The notes beneath the pieces are model-generated. The model searched no databases and was not told where the DNA came from. It worked only from the letters and a program-made list of their open reading frames with translations. A DNA stretch of 38,587 nucleotides from Bacillota bacterium. Lineage in GTDB: Bacteria; Bacillota; Dethiobacteria; DTU022. Position 1 is the first letter of the stretch, and each line of letters starts with the position of its first letter. The position numbers and the translations under genes are program-made. The stretch is taken from the NCBI GenBank assembly GCA_012799185.1, contig JAAZLS010000011.1, positions 1 through 38,587 on the forward strand, in the 5' to 3' direction. Shown piece after piece: positions 1-8,492 of the stretch.

Positions 1-1035
1 CACACCCCCAACTTGTGGATGGAAGGGCTTATAGTGGGTGATCTAACCCGGACCGAGGTCGGGCTAGTCTATATTAAAGGGCTGGCCCCCGAGAAGATTG
101 TTGGCGAGGTGCGCTCCCGGATCCGGGGTATTAAGATCGACGGTATCCTGGGGAGCAGCTATATTGAAGATTTTTTACAGGATCAACCCCTGACGATATT
201 TCCCCAGGTATTCAGCACCGAGCGCCCCGACCGGGTGGCCGGGGCGTTGCTGGAGGGGCGGGTGGCGGTACTTACCGATGGGACCCCTTTTGCCTTGGTT
301 GTCCCTAACCATCTACCGGCTATGATCGATGCCCCCGATGATTACTATGAACCCTTTACCCTAGCCTTATTTTTGCGCCTGCTTAGGTATAGTGCTTTCT
401 TTATCTCCGTATTTTTGCCCGGAATATATGTAGCCATTATCAATTTTCATCCAGAGCTATTACCGACCGTGTTGTTTTTACGGATCGCTGCCAGCCGGGA
501 GGGGATCCCCTTTCCGGCGATCGTGGAGGCGATTACTATTGAGCTAATCTTCGAGGTGCTCCGGGAGGCGGGGGTGCGGTTACCGCAGGCGGTGGGATCG
601 GCGATCAGTATTGTCGGTGCCCTGGTATTGGGGGATGCGGCAATTAAGGCGGGCCTGGTTTCGCCGGCGATGGTAATTGTTGTCGCCATGACCGCTATTG
701 CCTCCTTCACCGTGCCGGTTTTTACCCTGGGGATAGCTGCCCGTATCCTGCGTTTCGGGGTAATTGTTTTAGGGGGGATTTTCGGTATGTTTGGGGTCCA
801 ACTGGCCCTGATCTTGCTGATGACCCATCTCTGTGCCTTAAGATCTTTCGGCTTGCCCTATCTCTATCCCTTGGCGCCGTTGGTGACCGAGGATATGAAA
901 GATACCCTCTTCCGTTCACCCTGGTGGGCGCAAACCAGGCGGCCCCGGTTGATCGGTTATCGGGAGCCGGGCCGCCAACCCCCCGGTCCCCGTCCGGGAA
1001 AACGGACCGGCCCGCGAGGTGAGAAGAGAGATTGA
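1..1035 (+). CDS. gerA: GerA-family spore germination receptor subunit A (5' end outside window)
   Basis: Membrane subunit A of a spore germinant receptor, which senses nutrients in the inner spore membrane together with the B and C subunits. The frame is open from base 1 (HTPNLWMEG...), so the gene continues upstream and the ATG at 13 is only the first Met in view. About 345 residues are visible, against roughly 480-550 for the family. Family hallmarks are the stretches VGLVYIKGLA, IDGILGSSYIEDF, TERPDRVAGALLEGRVA and DGTPFALVVP, then DDYYEPF leading into a C-terminal block of several hydrophobic segments (about residues 118-280) and a basic, proline-rich cytosolic tail. The stop overlaps the next gene by 4 bases (TTGA), which implies translational coupling. 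Which nutrient it recognises cannot be read from sequence. Confidence 0.95.
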   Translation, partial: HTPNLWMEGLIVGDLTRTEVGLVYIKGLAPEKIVGEVRSRIRGIKIDGILGSSYIEDFLQDQPLTIFPQVFSTERPDRVAGALLEGRVAVLTDGTPFALVVPNHLPAMIDAPDDYYEPFTLALFLRLLRYSAFFISVFLPGIYVAIINFHPELLPTVLFLRIAASREGIPFPAIVEAITIELIFEVLREAGVRLPQAVGSAISIVGALVLGDAAIKAGLVSPAMVIVVAMTAIASFTVPVFTLGIAARILRFGVIVLGGIFGMFGVQLALILLMTHLCALRSFGLPYLYPLAPLVTEDMKDTLFRSPWWAQTRRPRLIGYREPGRQPPGPRPGKRTGPRGEKRD

Positions 1036-2150
1036 TCGGAACTGAGCGCATCTCCGGCCGTCAATTATTGGCCCTAGTCTTCATTTTACATTCCACGGTG
1101 GTGATCTCCATTTTACCCTCCATCACTACTGCCGATTCACTACAGGATGCCTGGATCTCTACCCTGGTGGCCCTAGTTCTAGTATCGGTGATTGCCTTCT
1201 TTATCACCGGTCTGACGGCCCGCTTTCCGCGGGAAGATATGGTCCAGTTTAGTATCCGCCTACTAGGGCCCTATTTCGGACGGGCGGTGAGTCTGGTTTA
1301 CCTGTGGCTGTTTCTACAGATCGCTGCCCAGGAGGCCCGGTTTTATGCCGATGTGCTAATCAGCGGTTTCTTAACCGTGACCCCTATCTCCTTTATCATT
1401 ATCGTTATGGTCTTTGCCTCCGCGGTGGCCGCCATCTGCGGGTTGGAGGTAATCGCCCGAGTGGCTGATCTCCTCTTCGTGTTAATCTTGATTCTGGTCA
1501 TCTCTACCCTGCTCACCGGCTTACCGAAAGCAGATTTTTCCTTGATTCAACCGGTGCTCTCCCGGGGTTGGGGGCCGGTAGGGCGGGGAGCGGTTGTCCC
1601 TACCGCTATGGCGGTTCAGCTGGGATCGATTATGTATCTAACGCCCCATCTGGTGCGGCCCCAGAGGGTCCGGGCCTGGGTCCTGGGGGGGGTAATCCTG
1701 GCCTTTGTATCGATGACCCTCTTTTCCCTGGTTACCGTGGCCCAGCTGGGACCTATTGAGACCTCCCGCTCCCTCTTCCCCGTAATTCGTATGGTGCGGT
1801 CAGTTCGCATCAGTTCGTTTCTGGACCGGGTAGAGGCGATTACCGTCTTTGCCTGGGGGTTGGGCCTCTTTATCGCGCTATCTACCTATATCACGCTGGG
1901 GGCCCGGGGAATGGCCCGGATATTTGATCTCTCTAATTACCGGCCCCTGGTGCCCCCGATGGCGGTAATCTGGGTAGTCTTATCTATCCATATGGCGAAA
2001 GATATTTTCCATATGCGGGAGCTGCTGTTATATCGTTATATAGGGCCGATTTTATTAACCCTGCTCTTGGCACCGCTAGTAGTGCTCTGGCTGGCCTGGT
2101 TTTTATCTCCGGCAGGTCGAAAGGCAAAAAAAACTGATGAAGGCCGGTAG
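1032..2150 (+). CDS. gerB: GerB-family spore germination permease-like subunit
   Basis: Integral-membrane B subunit of the germinant receptor, in the amino acid/polyamine permease-like GerAB superfamily; in characterised receptors this subunit binds the germinant. It has 372 residues and about ten hydrophobic segments throughout. The N-terminal ERISGRQLLALVFILHSTVV matches the usual family start. The start is TTG inside the TTGA overlap with gerA, with a purine-rich GGTGAGAAGAGAG just upstream, so it is probably translated by coupling. Its stop lies 14 bases inside gerC. Length and topology look complete, with no sign of decay. Confidence 0.93.
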   Translation: MIGTERISGRQLLALVFILHSTVVISILPSITTADSLQDAWISTLVALVLVSVIAFFITGLTARFPREDMVQFSIRLLGPYFGRAVSLVYLWLFLQIAAQEARFYADVLISGFLTVTPISFIIIVMVFASAVAAICGLEVIARVADLLFVLILILVISTLLTGLPKADFSLIQPVLSRGWGPVGRGAVVPTAMAVQLGSIMYLTPHLVRPQRVRAWVLGGVILAFVSMTLFSLVTVAQLGPIETSRSLFPVIRMVRSVRISSFLDRVEAITVFAWGLGLFIALSTYITLGARGMARIFDLSNYRPLVPPMAVIWVVLSIHMAKDIFHMRELLLYRYIGPILLTLLLAPLVVLWLAWFLSPAGRKAKKTDEGR

Positions 2151-3363
2151 ATATATTTACCTGTTGCCAATGATAATTTTACTTTTAATAACGGGAGGCT
2201 GCTGGAACCGCATCGAGCCTGAATCCCTGGCCCTGGTGTTAGGGATCGGCCTTGATTATGATCGGCAGAGGGGGGAATATGAAGCAGTAGCAGAGATTGC
2301 TAATCCTGCCGCTCTGGTAGGGGGAGAGGGTGGCAACAGCGGCGGGGCGACGGGGGGGTCAGTTATTGCCTCCGGTAAAGGGAAAAATATCTTTGAGGCC
2401 TTACGGCAGATAGAGCCCCATGTTAGCCGAGATCTCTTCTGGGGACATAGTGAAGAGGTAATCATTTCGGAGGTACTGGCCCGGGAGGGAATTCGGCCGC
2501 TGCTCGATCTCTATTCTCGGGAACGGCAGACCCGGCTCTCTAATTTTATCTTGGTGGCAGATGATGACCTGAAGGAGATATTACAGACCAAGCTGCCGCT
2601 GGAGAGTGAGACCGGGGTCGGGATCAGCCGACAGATCCAGACTGTGCAGGCGACCCAAACGGTAATTCCGTACACCGATATGCGCATGGTGCTGATTGAT
2701 TATAATCGCCCCGGGAAAGAGGTCTTTATTCCCCGGATTCGGATAAAAAGTGGGGAAACCGGGCAGGAGGGGGGAGAGCAGGAGGGAGGAGGGGCTCCGG
2801 GGAACGGTAGCGGTCAGAAGGAAAGAAGCCTGGAGGTGGCCGGCGGGGCCGCCTTCCGCGGTGAGCGCATGGTCGGCTGGATGGAACCGAAGGCTACCCA
2901 GGGCTGGCTCTATGCTATGGGCCATATTACGCGGGCGACCGAGATGATTCCCTGTCCCGCGCCTACCTGCAAGCACTACCTGGCGGTGGAGGTGCACCGG
3001 GTGTTTAGTCGGCGGGAGGTAGCCCTGGTTGATGGAAAAGTAAAAGTTAAGGTGGAGATGTCGGTAGAGGCCCGGCTTCAGGAGAAAGATTGCGCCTACC
3101 CATACGATGAACAATACGAGGAGGGCCTGCATAAATCATTGGCGGAGAGTGTTCGTAAGAAGGTGCGAACAGCGTTAAACCGGGCCCGGGAACTTCGTTC
3201 GGATATCTTTGGTTTTGGCAGCTCCCTCCATTGTAAATATCCCCGGGAGTGGAGACAGCTGGAAGATAAATGGGAGGATCATTTTACCCGGATTGAGGTT
3301 GAAATTGAGGTAAAGGCTAATATCTTGCGGCCGGGGTTGGTGGTTGATCCCCCCGGCCGCTAA
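2137..3363 (+). CDS. gerC: GerC-family spore germination lipoprotein
   Basis: Lipoprotein C subunit of the germinant receptor, anchored on the outer face of the inner spore membrane. A lipoprotein signal peptide is clear: a short basic start, the hydrophobic run YLLPMIILLLI, and the lipobox TGGC with Cys at about residue 22, followed by the family signature WNRIEPESLALVLGIGLDYD. The C-terminal part (KVKVKVEMSVEARLQE and FTRIEVEIEVKAN) matches the usual GerC third domain. It has 408 residues, normal to slightly long. Two Gly/Glu-rich low-complexity insertions (about residues 64-80 and 204-230) look like added linkers or loops. It overlaps gerB by 14 bases; the ribosome binding site is weak, which suggests coupling. 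Confidence 0.93.
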   Translation: MKAGRYIYLLPMIILLLITGGCWNRIEPESLALVLGIGLDYDRQRGEYEAVAEIANPAALVGGEGGNSGGATGGSVIASGKGKNIFEALRQIEPHVSRDLFWGHSEEVIISEVLAREGIRPLLDLYSRERQTRLSNFILVADDDLKEILQTKLPLESETGVGISRQIQTVQATQTVIPYTDMRMVLIDYNRPGKEVFIPRIRIKSGETGQEGGEQEGGGAPGNGSGQKERSLEVAGGAAFRGERMVGWMEPKATQGWLYAMGHITRATEMIPCPAPTCKHYLAVEVHRVFSRREVALVDGKVKVKVEMSVEARLQEKDCAYPYDEQYEEGLHKSLAESVRKKVRTALNRARELRSDIFGFGSSLHCKYPREWRQLEDKWEDHFTRIEVEIEVKANILRPGLVVDPPGR

Positions 3364-3393
3364 TACCCCTTCTATAAATTGAGGTGGAATAAC

Positions 3394-3618
3394 TTGGGCA
3401 TGCTTCCCTTAGTAGTAATCTTGTTGCTATTGGCGGCGGGAATAGAATCATATTTTCTATGGAAACAGCAACTTAAAAGGGAGATGGGCGTCTCCCTTGG
3501 TATTTGGGCGCTAGCTACGGCTTACGCCGCATTAGCGATAAGCCCGGTGGGAGAAAAATATACCCTGGCCTATTTGATTACTGGGGCGTTGGACTATATT
3601 TACAGTCTGTTTTCGTAA
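3394..3618 (+). CDS. Small membrane protein in ger operon (possible germination 'D' protein)
   Basis: A 74-residue, very hydrophobic protein at the end of the ger operon, 30 bases after gerC. I prefer the TTG at 3394 over the track's TTG at 3379, because a good ribosome binding site (GAGGTGG, 3381-3387) sits 6 bases before 3394 and would lie inside the longer ORF. Two to three membrane segments are visible: LPLVVILLLLAAGIESYFL, then VSLGIWALATAYAALAI, and a shorter YTLAYLITGALDYIYSLF. Small two-membrane-span proteins are known companions of some gerA-type operons and modulate germination rate. Membership here is inferred from position and topology, not from a recognised signature. Confidence 0.6.
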   Translation: MGMLPLVVILLLLAAGIESYFLWKQQLKREMGVSLGIWALATAYAALAISPVGEKYTLAYLITGALDYIYSLFS

Positions 3619-3689
3619 AGGCCACCTGCGCCGGTTCATTGACGCCCAAGGGACCTTGGGATAGAATTAATTGGTAGAGAAGACCCAAG

Positions 3690-3712
3690 ACAGGGGGACG
3701 TTTCCATTGTCC
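3690..3712 (+). repeat. Dispersed hairpin repeat, copy 1
   Basis: Imperfect hairpin beginning GACAGGGGGACGTT and ending TTGTC. It shares an identical 16-base run (AAGACAGGGGGACGTT) with the copy at 30548-30570, where the element serves as a terminator. Here the stem has one mismatch plus wobbles and no T-run follows. Confidence 0.5.
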
Positions 3713-3776
3713 GGTCAACCGGTTGCATATCAAAGGGACCGGAGGGACAGCCTCGGATTGCACTCCTTATCAAAAG

Positions 3777-3805
3777 TTGCCGAGCCGGGGCTTGATAGGG
3801 ATTAT
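3777..3805 (+). promoter_or_regulatory. Candidate sigma-A promoter for gatCAB
   Basis: TTGCCG, 17 bases, GATTAT, ending 33 bases before the gatC start. The -10 match is weak (4 of 6). The same TTGCCG -35 form precedes three other genes in this window, which adds some support. Confidence 0.35.
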
Positions 3806-3838
3806 CTCCTCCCCCTATTTAGAAGGAGGCCTTGATAG

Positions 3839-4138
3839 ATGAACAAATTAACCGATGATCAGGTGGGTCAGCTGGCCCGCCAGGCCAGTTTAGAGGTTGA
3901 TGCGGAGGAATGTAGGCAGCTGGTTGAACGGCTAAACCGGGAATTAGAGATGCTCCAGCCTTTAACGGAGTTGGACCTTCCGGCTGTAGAGCCTACCTTC
4001 TGCGGCGCGGCTCACCCGGCTCCCCGGAGGGAAGATGAGGTTGTTCCCTCTCTTTCTCTTGAACAGGTATTTCAAAATGCTTCTACCCGCGACCGGGATT
4101 ATTTTAAGGTACCGCAGATTACCAGTTGGGAAGAGTAG
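3839..4138 (+). CDS. gatC: Asp-tRNA(Asn)/Glu-tRNA(Gln) amidotransferase subunit C
   Basis: Small subunit of the GatCAB amidotransferase, which converts misacylated Glu-tRNA(Gln) and/or Asp-tRNA(Asn) to the correctly aminoacylated tRNA; GatC wraps around and stabilises the GatA-GatB interface. It has 99 residues, the family's usual length. The N-terminal pattern KLTDDQVGQLARQASLEV...LVERLNRELEMLQPLTELD and the C-terminal RDRDYFKVPQI are typical. The ATG follows AAGGAGG by 9 bases. It is the first gene of gatC-gatA-gatB, with gatA 18 bases downstream. Confidence 0.96.
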   Translation: MNKLTDDQVGQLARQASLEVDAEECRQLVERLNRELEMLQPLTELDLPAVEPTFCGAAHPAPRREDEVVPSLSLEQVFQNASTRDRDYFKVPQITSWEE

Positions 4139-4156
4139 CTAGAAAGGGGCGAAGCA

Positions 4157-5638
4157 ATGGAACTATTTGAAATGACCGCCGCCGGTTTAAGTCGGCTTTT
4201 ACAAACTGAAGAGATAAGTGCGGTGGAGGTAGTCGAGAGTTTTCTGGGCCGGATCGAAAAGGTGGATCCGTATGTAAAAGCCTTTATTACTGTATCGGCA
4301 GAGCAGGCTTTGCAGACAGCTGCCGCGGTGGATCGGCAACGGGCCGGTGGCGAAAAGTTACACCCCCTAGCCGGTGTTCCGGTGGCGGTAAAAGATAATA
4401 TTTGTACAAAGGGGGTCCGGACGACCTGTGCCTCGCGGGCACTGGAAAATTTTATTCCCCCTTACGAGGCGACGGTAATCGCCGCCTTACATCGCTTAGG
4501 ATTGCCGGTGCTAGGGAAGACCAATTTAGATGAGTTTGCTGCCGGGGCTTCTACTGAAACTTCTGCCTTCTTTATTACCCGCAATCCCTGGGATCGGGAA
4601 CGGGTGCCCGGGGGCTCCAGCGGAGGCTCGGCGGTGGCGGTAAGTACAGGGATGGCCCCCCTGGCTTTAGGTAGCGATACCGGGGGCTCTATTCGCCAAC
4701 CGGCTGCCTTTTGTGGGTTAACCGGCCTGCGACCTACCTACGGCCGGGTCTCCCGTTACGGGATGGTGCCCCTGGCCTCCTCGCTGGACCAGGTCGGGCC
4801 CCTAGCAATGGATGCAACTGACTGTGCCCTACTACAGGGGGCTATCGCCGGATATGATCTCCTGGATTCTACCAGCCTGCCCGATGAGGTGCCGGACTAT
4901 GGGGCCCAACTGGAAAAGCCTGTATCGGGTCTGCGCCTGGGGATAATTGCTGAACAGCAAGGGGAGGGTTTCGATCCAGAAATTAATTCCGCTGTTACTC
5001 GGGCGGTACGGGTTCTGAAAGAGAACGGGGTTATCGTGGATGAAATATCCCTGCCCCACCAGCGGTATGCCCTGTCGGCTTATCGTTCTTTAGTTAGTGC
5101 CGAATTCAGTTCCAGCCTGGGGCGTTTTGACGGGGTGCGCTACGGTCTTTCCCAGCCAGGAGAGAACATTAACCGGATGTTTAGCCAATCCCGGGGTTTA
5201 AGTTTTGGGCCGGCGGTGAAGGGACGGATTTTGCTGGGGACCTATATCTTAAGTGCGGCCCAGTATGAGAAATATTATTTACCGGCCGGGAGGGCGCGTA
5301 CCCTGATTGCCCGGGATTACTCGGAGGCATTCCAGAGATTCGACCTGTTGGTGGGAGCGGTTACCGCTACTCCAGCCTTTAAGATTGGAGCAAAGCGGGG
5401 TGACCCGCACCAGATGGCCCTGGCTGATCTATGTTTAGTCGGTAACGCCCTGGCCGGGGTTCCCTCGATCTCCGTTCCCTTTGGTGCGGCCGGTGGCCTG
5501 CCGGTTGGGGTACAATTTACCGCCCCTCCCCTGCGGGAGGATATACTGCTACGGGTAGCCTATTTTCTTGAGCAGCACCGGGAATCGGGAACGATCCGTC
5601 CCCGGTTATCCTTTTTAGAGGAAGGGGGTGGAGAGTAA
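4157..5638 (+). CDS. gatA: Asp-tRNA(Asn)/Glu-tRNA(Gln) amidotransferase subunit A
   Basis: Amidase subunit of GatCAB; it hydrolyses glutamine and channels ammonia to GatB for transamidation of the misacylated tRNA. It has 493 residues, normal for the family. The amidase-signature catalytic triad is intact: Lys79 in VAVKDNI, cis-Ser154 in GGSSGGSAVAV, and the nucleophile Ser178 in GSDTGGSIRQPA. The C-terminal NALAGVPSISVPFG and GLPVGVQFTAPPLRED blocks are also present. The start is preceded by AAAGGGGCGAAGC, and the stop overlaps the gatB start as TAATG. Confidence 0.97.
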   Translation: MELFEMTAAGLSRLLQTEEISAVEVVESFLGRIEKVDPYVKAFITVSAEQALQTAAAVDRQRAGGEKLHPLAGVPVAVKDNICTKGVRTTCASRALENFIPPYEATVIAALHRLGLPVLGKTNLDEFAAGASTETSAFFITRNPWDRERVPGGSSGGSAVAVSTGMAPLALGSDTGGSIRQPAAFCGLTGLRPTYGRVSRYGMVPLASSLDQVGPLAMDATDCALLQGAIAGYDLLDSTSLPDEVPDYGAQLEKPVSGLRLGIIAEQQGEGFDPEINSAVTRAVRVLKENGVIVDEISLPHQRYALSAYRSLVSAEFSSSLGRFDGVRYGLSQPGENINRMFSQSRGLSFGPAVKGRILLGTYILSAAQYEKYYLPAGRARTLIARDYSEAFQRFDLLVGAVTATPAFKIGAKRGDPHQMALADLCLVGNALAGVPSISVPFGAAGGLPVGVQFTAPPLREDILLRVAYFLEQHRESGTIRPRLSFLEEGGGE

Positions 5639-7071
5639 TGGTTTATGAGGCTGTAATTGGGTTGGAGATTCATGTTGAACTACTGACCCGTTCCAAGATG
5701 TTTTGCGGTTGCTCCACCGCCTTTGGCGACAAGCCCAACACCAATACCTGTCCGGTCTGCCTGGGGTTCCCGGGAACCTTGCCGGTTTTGAATCGGCAGG
5801 CGGTGGCGTTGGCGGTTAAAGCAGCCCTGGCTTTACAGGGGAAGGTCCAAGAGAAGAGCATATTTGCCCGCAAAAATTATTTTTATCCGGATCTGCCCAA
5901 GGCTTATCAGATATCCCAGCATGACCGGCCACTTAGCCGGGGGGGGTTCCTAGAGATCAATTTTCCTGAAGGGCGCCGGCGGGTGCACCTAGAACGGATT
6001 CATTTGGAAGAGGAGGCAGGGAAACTAATCCATGCCGGTGATTCTATTTTGGAGGCCGACTATTCGTTCGTGGATTATAACCGGGCCGGGATACCGTTGA
6101 TGGAGATTGTTACCCTACCCGATCTGCACTCGGGGGAAGAGGCCCGGCTCTTTTTAGAGGAGCTGCGCCTGCTACTGTTATACGTTGGCGTCTCCGACTG
6201 CAAGATGGAGGAGGGCTCGCTGCGCTGTGATGCCAATATTTCGCTACGGCCGGCCGGGAGCAGCGAGTTGGGAGTTAAGACAGAGGTCAAAAATATGAAC
6301 TCTTTCCGGGCGGTGGAACAGGCCCTAGAGAGTGAGGCGCGGCGACAGGAGGAGATACTTTCTGCGGGAGGGCGGGTTATTCCAGCTACCTGCCATTGGG
6401 AGGGGGAAGAGCGGAGAACCGTTCCGGTTAGAGAGAAGGGCGCTTCCGCCGATTACCGCTATTTTACGGAACCCGATCTACCGCCCCTAATGCTGGAGGC
6501 CTCCCTGGTTGAACAGTTACGAGCTACCCTACCGGAGCTGCCGGCGCAACGCCGGGAGCGCCTGCAAGAGGAGTACGGGTTAGAGGCATCGGAGGCATTG
6601 ATGATCTCTTCAACTCCCCCCCTGGCTAACTTTTTTGAAGAGGCGGCCAAGCATTACCGGGATTATCGTCACCTGTTTCACTGGATCCAGGGGGATCTGG
6701 TCTACCAGCTTCGGGAGACCGGCACCTCCTTGGAGACGGTCTCGCCGGAGTTGCTAATCGAGCTGCTAGAGCTCTTGGATAAAGGGGAAATCAACCGGCC
6801 GGTGGCCAAAGAGCTGCTCACCGCAGTGCTAAAGAAGGGAGCCAGCCCCAAAAAGCTGGTGGCATCAAAAAACCTGGGCCGTATCTCCGGGCGGGAGACA
6901 CTGGAGCCGTTGGTAGCCCAGGTGTTGGATGAGAACCCAGAGGCGATAGAGAGCTTTCTGCAGGGTCGTAAAAAAGCGCTGGCTTTCCTAGTGGGGAAGG
7001 TAATGGCGCTGACCCGCGGTCGGGCCGATCCCCAGGAGGTTAGCCAGCTGTTACGGGATAAAATAAAATAG
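5638..7071 (+). CDS. gatB: Asp-tRNA(Asn)/Glu-tRNA(Gln) amidotransferase subunit B
   Basis: Kinase/transamidase subunit of GatCAB: it binds the misacylated tRNA, activates the side-chain carboxylate with ATP and adds ammonia delivered from GatA. It has 477 residues, full length. It starts with the typical YEAVIGLEIHVELLT and carries the zinc-binding set Cys23-x-Cys25 and Cys38-x2-Cys41 (FCGCS...CPVC), then GFPGTLPVLN, the YPDLPKAYQISQ region, and a C-terminal helical YqeY-like tail that contacts the tRNA elbow (about residues 330-477). It overlaps gatA by one base. No strong terminator follows; the next gene is convergent 46 bases away. Confidence 0.97.
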   Translation: MVYEAVIGLEIHVELLTRSKMFCGCSTAFGDKPNTNTCPVCLGFPGTLPVLNRQAVALAVKAALALQGKVQEKSIFARKNYFYPDLPKAYQISQHDRPLSRGGFLEINFPEGRRRVHLERIHLEEEAGKLIHAGDSILEADYSFVDYNRAGIPLMEIVTLPDLHSGEEARLFLEELRLLLLYVGVSDCKMEEGSLRCDANISLRPAGSSELGVKTEVKNMNSFRAVEQALESEARRQEEILSAGGRVIPATCHWEGEERRTVPVREKGASADYRYFTEPDLPPLMLEASLVEQLRATLPELPAQRRERLQEEYGLEASEALMISSTPPLANFFEEAAKHYRDYRHLFHWIQGDLVYQLRETGTSLETVSPELLIELLELLDKGEINRPVAKELLTAVLKKGASPKKLVASKNLGRISGRETLEPLVAQVLDENPEAIESFLQGRKKALAFLVGKVMALTRGRADPQEVSQLLRDKIK

Positions 7072-7095
7072 CCTCGGGCTAAATAAATAATATTG

Positions 7096-7166
7096 ATAGC
7101 CGCTCCTTCTCCCTTTTTACATCTCCTGTCTTTCGGGGATCGATTTGGTTCGAGAAGAGCGGCTAT
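7096..7166. repeat. Inverted repeat spanning the 3' end of the glycosyltransferase gene
   Basis: ATAGCCGCTC (7096-7105) pairs with GAGCGGCTAT (7157-7166), and TTCTC (7107-7111) pairs with GAGAA (7152-7156). The result is a 15-bp helix with one bulged C and a loop of about 40 nt. It lies between two convergent genes but no U-run follows on the plus strand, so a terminator role is unproven. Confidence 0.4.
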
Positions 7167-8400
7167 TTAGTACTGGCAGCTGGTAGTAATCCAGATCCCG
7201 GGTATGCTCGGTGGGCATCCACCGGCGAACGTGGCCGGTAAAGAGGGCGGCGATAACGATAGGCACCCAGCTAAAGGTAAAGATTGGGTAAAGGGGAAAA
7301 TAGCGGAAGGGCCTCCGGGGAAGCCGATCCATCCATAAAGTAAGCAGGGGAAAGATATAGGGTAGGGTCACAAGGGCAATATTTAAAAGGGGGAACCGGG
7401 CCTGAACCTGCTGATAGATGGAGGTAAAGGTTAGCAGTTCCGGTTTTAGTAAGGTGATTGGTATAAGTAACCCCCCGGCGGCGATTACAAAGAGCTGCAA
7501 TAGCCGCAGCCCCCCTTCGATCCGGGCGATATCCCCTTCGAGAATACCCCTAAAAAGCAAGCGGGGAAGGTATAGGAGGGCTACATTTAATTGACCCCGG
7601 GCCCAACGCAGCCGTTGTCGGCTGGAGGTGATGAAGGTTAACGGTTTTTCATCGTAGATCCGGGTCTCGGCGGCAAAGCGGGTCCGGTAACCTTCGATCA
7701 GGGCCTGGATTGAAAATTCCAGGTCTTCAGTAAGGGTTACCGTGGACCAGCCGATCTTGTTCAGGACCTCTTTCGAGATACACATTCCGGTGCCGGCTAG
7801 GCCACAGCTTAACCCCAGGTTATGGCGGGCCAGCAGCACAAACCGGTTGTTCAGCCAAAAGGTTATGCTAAAGGTAGAAGAGATCCAGCTATCGTTCGGG
7901 TTTTTGGAATCGATAAAAGATTGAATGATTTTCTCTCCTTCCAATAACCGGTTATTCATTACTTGCAAGAAATTCTTATCGACCAGGTTGTCGGCGTCAA
8001 AAAATACGGCCGCATCGTAGTTGTCGGCCTTGCCCCGGGTAAAACCCAACCGCGAGAGGGCATAACTTAACACCTGCCCCTTGCCCCCGCCTCGGTGGTG
8101 GGGACTTTCCCAGACGATTGCTCCCTCTTCCCGGGCGACGGCTGCGGTCCGGTCGTTGCAGCGATCGGCGACCACATAGAGGTCATAAAGATGCCTGGGG
8201 TAATGGAGGTTGACCAGGTTCTTAACCAGCTTGCCGATGACCCTTTCTTCATTATGGGCGGGGATAATAATAGCAAAGCGCATCTGCGGGGGGTGTTCTT
8301 GGCGACACCGGCGGGTAAAAAGTCCTGCTAGGGAGACGGATAGGTAATAGATTCCAAACCAAAATATGAGGTACTGTAAATGTTTAATTATGCTTAGCAT
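7117..8400 (-). CDS. Membrane-associated family 2 glycosyltransferase
   Basis: Processive-type GT2 glycosyltransferase (cellulose synthase/hyaluronan synthase-like fold), 427 residues. An N-terminal membrane span (about residues 9-28) precedes the cytosolic domain with PAHNEE (47-52), VVADRCND (76-83), the DxD-like metal and nucleotide-sugar site FFDADN (133-138), the TED acid/base motif (224-226) and the QxxRW motif within RQRLRW (261-266). Three to four further membrane spans fill residues 290-400. All catalytic motifs look intact. The ATG has AAAGGAAC about 7 bases upstream and a good promoter on the minus strand. It stands alone, with no exporter or polysaccharide cluster around it, so donor, acceptor and product are unknown. 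Confidence 0.88.
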   Translation of the reverse strand: MLSIIKHLQYLIFWFGIYYLSVSLAGLFTRRCRQEHPPQMRFAIIIPAHNEERVIGKLVKNLVNLHYPRHLYDLYVVADRCNDRTAAVAREEGAIVWESPHHRGGGKGQVLSYALSRLGFTRGKADNYDAAVFFDADNLVDKNFLQVMNNRLLEGEKIIQSFIDSKNPNDSWISSTFSITFWLNNRFVLLARHNLGLSCGLAGTGMCISKEVLNKIGWSTVTLTEDLEFSIQALIEGYRTRFAAETRIYDEKPLTFITSSRQRLRWARGQLNVALLYLPRLLFRGILEGDIARIEGGLRLLQLFVIAAGGLLIPITLLKPELLTFTSIYQQVQARFPLLNIALVTLPYIFPLLTLWMDRLPRRPFRYFPLYPIFTFSWVPIVIAALFTGHVRRWMPTEHTRDLDYYQLPVLNSRSSRTKSIPERQEM

Positions 8401-8463
8401 CTCTGTTCCTTTAATTTGTTTGTTAAAATTTGGTGCGGGTGAAAAGCGAAACGCGTCATTATC

Positions 8464-8492
8464 ATTTTATACCATAAAATATTAACCGGCAA
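8464..8492 (-). promoter_or_regulatory. Sigma-A promoter for the glycosyltransferase gene
   Basis: Read on the minus strand: TTGCCG, 17 bases, TAAAAT, about 63 bases upstream of the glycosyltransferase ATG. The -10 matches consensus at 5 of 6 positions. A TATAAA overlaps it two bases earlier. Confidence 0.55.

Larger units (their letters stand above)
3619..3838 (+). other. Intergenic region between ger operon and gatCAB
   Basis: No gene was seen in these 220 bases. They hold a perfect small inverted repeat (CCCAAG GGAC CTTGGG, 3645-3660) without a T-run, a 23-nt copy of a dispersed hairpin repeat (3690-3712, listed separately), an inverted CCGGTC...GACCGG pair around 3714-3742, and a candidate promoter and strong ribosome binding site for gatC. 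No T-box motif is present. Confidence 0.5.

Noticed and set aside
2581-3132. Long minus-strand ORF (183 aa) opposite gerC
   Set aside because: It has no ribosome binding site and no recognisable family, and it lies fully antisense to a clear gene. Treated as a shadow.
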